Below, in pieces: positions 58,801 through 64,000 of a stretch of 64,000 nucleotides of DNA. The stretch lies in the NCBI GenBank assembly GCA_963513935.1, contig OY740769.1:105751762-105815761 (forward strand), given 5' to 3'. The translations under genes and the position numbers were made by a program. The notes beneath the pieces were generated by a model. It did no database searches, was not told the origin of the DNA, and saw only the letters and a program-made list of their open reading frames with translations. Position 1 is the first letter of the stretch. Every line of letters starts with the position of its first letter. The DNA is from Aphrophora alni. Taxonomy: Eukaryota; Arthropoda; Insecta; Hemiptera; Aphrophoridae.

Positions 58801-61800
58801 ATTATGAAGGCTGCTTTCATCTCTCTAGCTATTTCTTCTACCCCATCACCTCATTGATATTCGGAGTAATTGTCTCTTCTATTTACTTACAACTTCAAAT
58901 TATCTATACAATATGCTGGATTTGTCAAGAAGCTACTTCACTGGAATACATTCATTGTATATTGTTGTGATATACAATAATAGTTTCATAATAAAGATTT
59001 AACTTGACCTTGGATTGAATAAGGTAACTTTCTAATTTGACAACTAGCATTAATTTCTTAGAAAACGTCAATCCCATATACTCAAATAGCTTTGTGTTTT
59101 TCTTAGTGACAAAATGTCTTTCTCTAGAGTTTCGTATGTCAATTCTTTTGAAATATCGTTTTTTTGCACTAAAATATTACTTTAATACGAAAATAGAAAC
59201 ATCTGTAGAATATTAATATTTTGTAAACTGACTAACGTTCAATAAATAAATTACTACATGACGAATATATTTTAGAATACATAAATCAACCGATAACATT
59301 AATTCGGGAAAATAAAACTAATTAATTCGGAAAAATCTTTAATAACAACAAACTAATATAACATATGATACGGGCTGGACTTGTACTACGAAATCCGAAA
59401 ACTTTAAAGTAACACAATATTATAGCATATATTTATATTTGTTGATTATTTAAGAATTGTTTAAAATAAAACATGTAATAGCTATGAATTTAGTAATTTA
59501 CTTTAGAAAAAGAGTGTAAATTTTGAATTATTATATAATTTTTTTAATACATGCTTAATTATTTACACTTTACAATAATGACAAATACATTCCCTTAGAT
59601 TTTTTAAATGTATATAAAACTATGCGTATTATTACATACTTATACATAATTCTTCTGGAGTTCATTAATTCAAATATTATTTTAGGGACCTTGTTCTGCG
59701 TACATTTCATGGTGTTGTTTAGATCTCACCCTGATTGTAACGGTTGACAATATGAAACTTAGCTAAAAATATTTGAACATGTCTAACTTTAAAAAATGGA
59801 TAAAAAATTATATGAATTTACATTAGTTAAAAACACTTGTTTTACTTTCTAATATATATTACACGGAATTATGTTTATATGTAATATTATTTATATATAA
59901 TAATAATGTAATATATTATAACATATAAGAGTAGTTAATACTTTGATAATGAAATAGATTAAGATATTTCAAAAAGTCTCTCTTGAAGGTTCAAGAAAAG
60001 ATCTAGTAAGAAACAGTTTGTTAGCAGGTGGCTCTGTACTGTATAACATTTTTAAAGAAGCCGAAATTAGACTGAAAATCTGCAGCTGTAAAAGGTTTCA
60101 AGTATCATCTTCAAACTTACCTAAAGTAAAATCTAGAGCAACAAAATTGATAAACATCACTCTAAATTCAAAATTGTGTATGCACAAATAAGCATGGAAA
60201 TTATCTGCATTGTCTCTATTATTAATAATTTCTCTCAAAGACTTAAAAAAGACACAGAATCTCAGGAAGTCTGTTGGAAATACAACTTACAAAAGATGTT
60301 TATTAGTTTCAATGACTATTTTTTTATGTTACTGTTCCTTTTCCTTCATTATAAACATTAAAAAAGTTTTTTTTTATCATTACACGTAGTCTGATTCTTT
60401 GCATAATACATTAAAAGGTTGATTAACATAATAAAGTGTAGGCCTACGCTGATGCAGGACAGCATAGAAACCTAAATTGGCTCCCTAAACTACTGTATAG
60501 TTTCGGTCAAGCTATATGGATTCACTTGAGAGGAACTAAACTCCTCTTGTATTGATCCTATTAAATTTGTATTATTTTGTTAGTGGTAAATGTGATAAGC
60601 AAATTTATAAAAGATTACTACGTGATTTGTGTATATTTCAAAAGGAGGAATGAATGATTATTCCATCTGTAATAATTATATTTATAGATCTGTATTAATT
60701 AGGAATTCTACTCAAAAATGTCCCCACTCTTAACACAATTGACTTGGCCACTAAAGACTAATAAGTTCATGTGCAATTATAACTTGAATTCTATTGCAAC
60801 TGTTTAAATATGCGAATTTTTCATGATAATCTTTAGTTGTAAGTTAATCATTTAAAGTTATTTTAAGAGGAAATGTGGTCGTTTTATTGAACTGTATTGA
60901 TTCATTAATGTGTAATAGTTCATTATAAACAATGTTCCATGTTTCTGGAGTTTGAACAAAACAGTCCAGTTGCTATTGGTACCAAGTTTATGGGTCGACG
61001 ATATGTTCTGTTTGTTTAAATACTGAAGTAGAGGTAAACCCTTTCAAATCAAGGATATTTAAATATTTTCTGAGAGATTTTAAAGCTATTAACACTGTAG
61101 CTCATTACTTAAATATTTTTTAACTCTTTTATCAACCGAATGTGGTCAAATTCGAATATGTATAATCAAATTGAAATCTTAAATAATTCAGATAGTAGTA
61201 AGATGGTATGATCTTTATGATTTTTCATTACGTAAAATAAAAATGCATCATGTTCAAATTACATGATTATTTATAATAACGTTAGCAGAACTAATTTAAA
61301 GAGTAATTAAAAACATCATTTGATTAGAAACACACACACATCCTCACAAGCAGAACAACTCACGCCATATACACACAAATAATAAAATGGTCGGTAAGAA
61401 AAGGTAAAACTATAACGAACAATTGGGAATTTTAGAAGCAGTAAATAAATTCGGTCTTAGTGTTCTCAATTTGAACGAGGCTAGTTTATTAAAATAATAC
61501 AATTGTTTCAATATACTGATTTAGTAAAAATACACTCTATAACCCTGTTTTAAAACTAGAAGGTTAAGTTCAATATTCAGTGCCTAAATTTATTTAAATG
61601 TTTGAATCTAATTATTCTAAAATAAATTTATAGTTACTTGCTGAAAATAACAAATTTTCACATTCAATATAATTGTGATATTATATAATAATAAATATAT
61701 ATATTATTTATATTCTATATCCCAATAAAGTCGAAATAGATGTTTTTAGTGCACTATGAACGAAACTTGAATCATTAAAACCTGGTTATCTTTCTCATAA

Positions 61801-62835
61801 CAACTCTGACAACTAAGGCCAACTTACCACGTTAGGGTAGGTTTTGTGACAGTTTCACTCAGGACATGAGTTTTTTCCTGTTTAAAGAACGAAATTACAT
61901 GTAAGTGTGGTATACATTTATTAAAAGGTATGTTAATAAATTTCTATAGGAATTATTTTATCAAATTTTGCTATACATTGATTTTAGCTATATCGTTGAA
62001 TCGATTGAGGAAAAAAACACCCAAAATTGCGGTAAAAATTAAAACTCATATTCATACTTCATGTTGTCATTAATCTGAACCAATTGAGATGTGACTCAAC
62101 TTTCTACTGTAAATCGTTTTTGAGATAAAGCACAAAAACCAAAATAACATAATTTTTTTTAAAAGATGGATTTATTTGCCAATATTTTAAAAATCATAAT
62201 TAATTTGTTTTTATAAGGTGTCTGAATAAAATTGGGGAAAACTTAAATTGTTACTTAAATCAGTGCATACATTTCAACATATTCTTAAAAGTAGAAACTT
62301 TTTTCGCAAGTATTGTCTGATTTTAACGAAATTTATAATATGAATGTTTTTAAGGTGCGAATTTTATTATCTTTGTTTAAGCACTTGCTCAAAATCCTGG
62401 TAACTTTTAATAAACAATTAAAGTTGAACATTTATTAGTTACATCACATACAACCGAGGGTATCGTAAAGGACAGCGATTTAAGAAAAGTAAGTTTACCT
62501 CACCCCCCCCCACACCCTACTCTAAAAAGTGGTAAATTCACTTGAGAATTTGAAGTTGAATATTAAACAATTTTTCTCTCCAGAAAATAATGTTTTAATT
62601 TCCCAAAATGTGTAGATAATTTAAAACAATTAGGTTAAGTCTTAACCAATTATTTTATTCAATTTAAACTAAGTTTATATGTTTATAAAAAGAGTGTCAT
62701 TATTTTTCCATTCTATTGCGACGTTTATTGGCAATTTAAGTAATTTACTAACTAAAAGCTCTAATCCAAACAGTTAAATTGACCAGCAAACTGTTTGCTT
62801 CCAGTTAATTGCCATCTCTCTTAACTTTTCCTCGC
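58801..62835. other. AT-rich, no gene seen
   Basis: No frame, element or RNA that I can support over 4 kb. A short CA-rich stretch lies near 61331-61341 and a run of 9 C at 62503-62511. The frames 58785-58970 and 60176-60361 show only chance composition. Confidence 0.5.
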
Positions 62836-63067
62836 TGTTTTATCGACCCAAACCTTTGTTTGCTGAGCTAGCATTGAAATCATAATTTATTCATGGGACG
62901 CTTCTGATGTTTTAGCCTCCTATTGAATCTCGTGTCAAGTAATAGTTGTATCTCACCGTACACAGTTTTAGCGAAACAAATAAGTATATTCGCGGGGGAT
63001 GTAATAAAATAAAAGATAATAAATAAAATCTGCTGGGATAGCCAATAGCAGTTTGTTATTGCAAACA
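62836..63067 (-). repeat. Dispersed repeat, inverse copy of 8812-9055
   Basis: GTTTGCTGAGCTAGCATTG, AAATCATAATTTATTCATG, GCCTCCTATTGAAT and GCAGTTTGTTATTGCAAAC are the reverse complement of the left copy. It lacks two short stretches present there. Similarity ends close to 63067. Confidence 0.8.
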
Positions 63068-64000
63068 CAATCCATACTAGCTTTATTGTGTTGCATACAT
63101 TTTGAGTATATGTTTTGTATCAGTGATGTAGCATTTAATGTCGCGAGGAAGTGAAATTTGACTAGGTTAAGTCAATCTGTATTTAATCATACTGATTTCA
63201 AAAAACGGATTTATATGAAAATTGGTTAAATAGTAGAAGGTAATGAGAGAGAAAAATATCGAATTTGTAATTTTTGCGAATGTGAATATTTCACGTTGGG
63301 CCTTGTGGATAAATCAATAGTTTTGTTTCCATAAGGTATGTTTGCCTATTAAAACTGAGTTTCCAGAAACAATTTCATTTAAACATAGTACCTAGTGATT
63401 TGTTCATAGTATCTAGAAATATGAAGTGCTTCTATTTATGCATACAAATATAAAACGTCACGTTTTAATAATTGTGAATGTCTTATGTATACTGATGATT
63501 TAAAAATAATTATGAAATAGAAAATTTTAAAAATTATTTTAATTTATTCACAATTTATTTGGAAGTATGTAAGTTAATTTTTAACAAGATTATGATGCAA
63601 TTAATAATCGCAAAAATTTTAATTTTTTTTTCAATAACTTCTCACTTTGAAAGTCCCAAAATAATCATGTGATTACGCAAAATTTTGAAATTTATACATT
63701 TTTTTTCCAACATACAAAACTAAATATAATATCTCTTTAATATTGTTTTTAATTGTGTAACCTCGAAATATGTAAAAAATATCTGAAATAAATTAACTGT
63801 TGATAGTCGAAAATTTTAGTTAAATGTGGTGGAAATTATAAGTAAATATTTACGAAAACAGCAATAATGTGAAACTGTTTTAATTTTTTGTTATTTATTA
63901 TTATTTTGTTGAAAGTTAAATTTAAATGTAGACTTTACAAAGCCTTTGCGTCTTTGATTTATTTTTTTCTTGTTGACAGTTTATCGTTCTGGATATATGT
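63068..64000. other. AT-rich, no gene seen
   Basis: Only AT-rich DNA with T-runs of up to 9 bases. Confidence 0.5.

Overview
The window is AT-rich, intron-like or intergenic eukaryotic DNA with almost no long open frames. I found no intact host gene, rRNA, tRNA, CRISPR array or operon. Short interstitial (TTAGG)n runs (the arthropod telomere motif), relics of several non-LTR retrotransposons, a Penelope-like element, and DDE transposase fragments of a kind common in insects all point to an insect or other arthropod, perhaps a hemimetabolous one. The organism call is inference. Every repeat alignment below was done by eye, so boundaries are good to roughly 10-50 bases.

Layout. 1-7 kb: featureless AT-rich DNA, with a GC-richer block at 2.4-2.9 kb, a decayed tandem repeat of about 65 bp at 2.9-3.15 kb, and telomere-like motifs. 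7.0-7.35 kb: 3' end of a retrotransposon with an RNase H tail. 7.85-13.36 kb: a stretch flanked by inverted repeat arms, holding a transposase relic (10.2-10.5 kb) and a reverse-transcriptase tail (11.57-12.0 kb). 15-52 kb: a ladder of diverged direct copies of the same non-coding landmarks. The order A-B recurs four times (15.1/17.6, 25.0/26.1, 30.4/34.3, 43.0/47.1 kb). Copies 3 and 4 extend into a direct duplication of about 9 kb (30.29-38.96 versus 42.88-51.95 kb), and each of these contains an internal inverted pair (D and E). Retroelement debris sits between these landmarks: a reverse transcriptase at 20.0-21.5 kb, a transposase at 23.3 kb, a foldback element of about 485 bp at 25.35-25.83 kb, and a Penelope fragment abutting a reverse-transcriptase fragment at 31.2-32.4 kb. 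51.36-55.43 kb: inverted arms of about 305 bp around a 3.4-kb interior that carries the longest open frame of the window plus other orphan frames. 56.51-58.35 kb: a striking 98-bp satellite of about 19 copies with higher-order variant structure, lying directly downstream of a minus-strand reverse-transcriptase tail (58.38-58.80 kb). 58.8-64 kb: quiet, except for a repeat at 62.84-63.07 kb that is the inverse of one at 8.81-9.06 kb.

No genes act together here. What can be read is genome history: layered insertion, duplication and inversion. The best candidates for something not yet described are the ladder of duplications with internal inversion, the 98-bp satellite tied to a retrotransposon 3' end, the foldback element whose two arms carry hammerhead-ribozyme-like core motifs, and the inverted-arm unit with orphan open frames at 51-55 kb.
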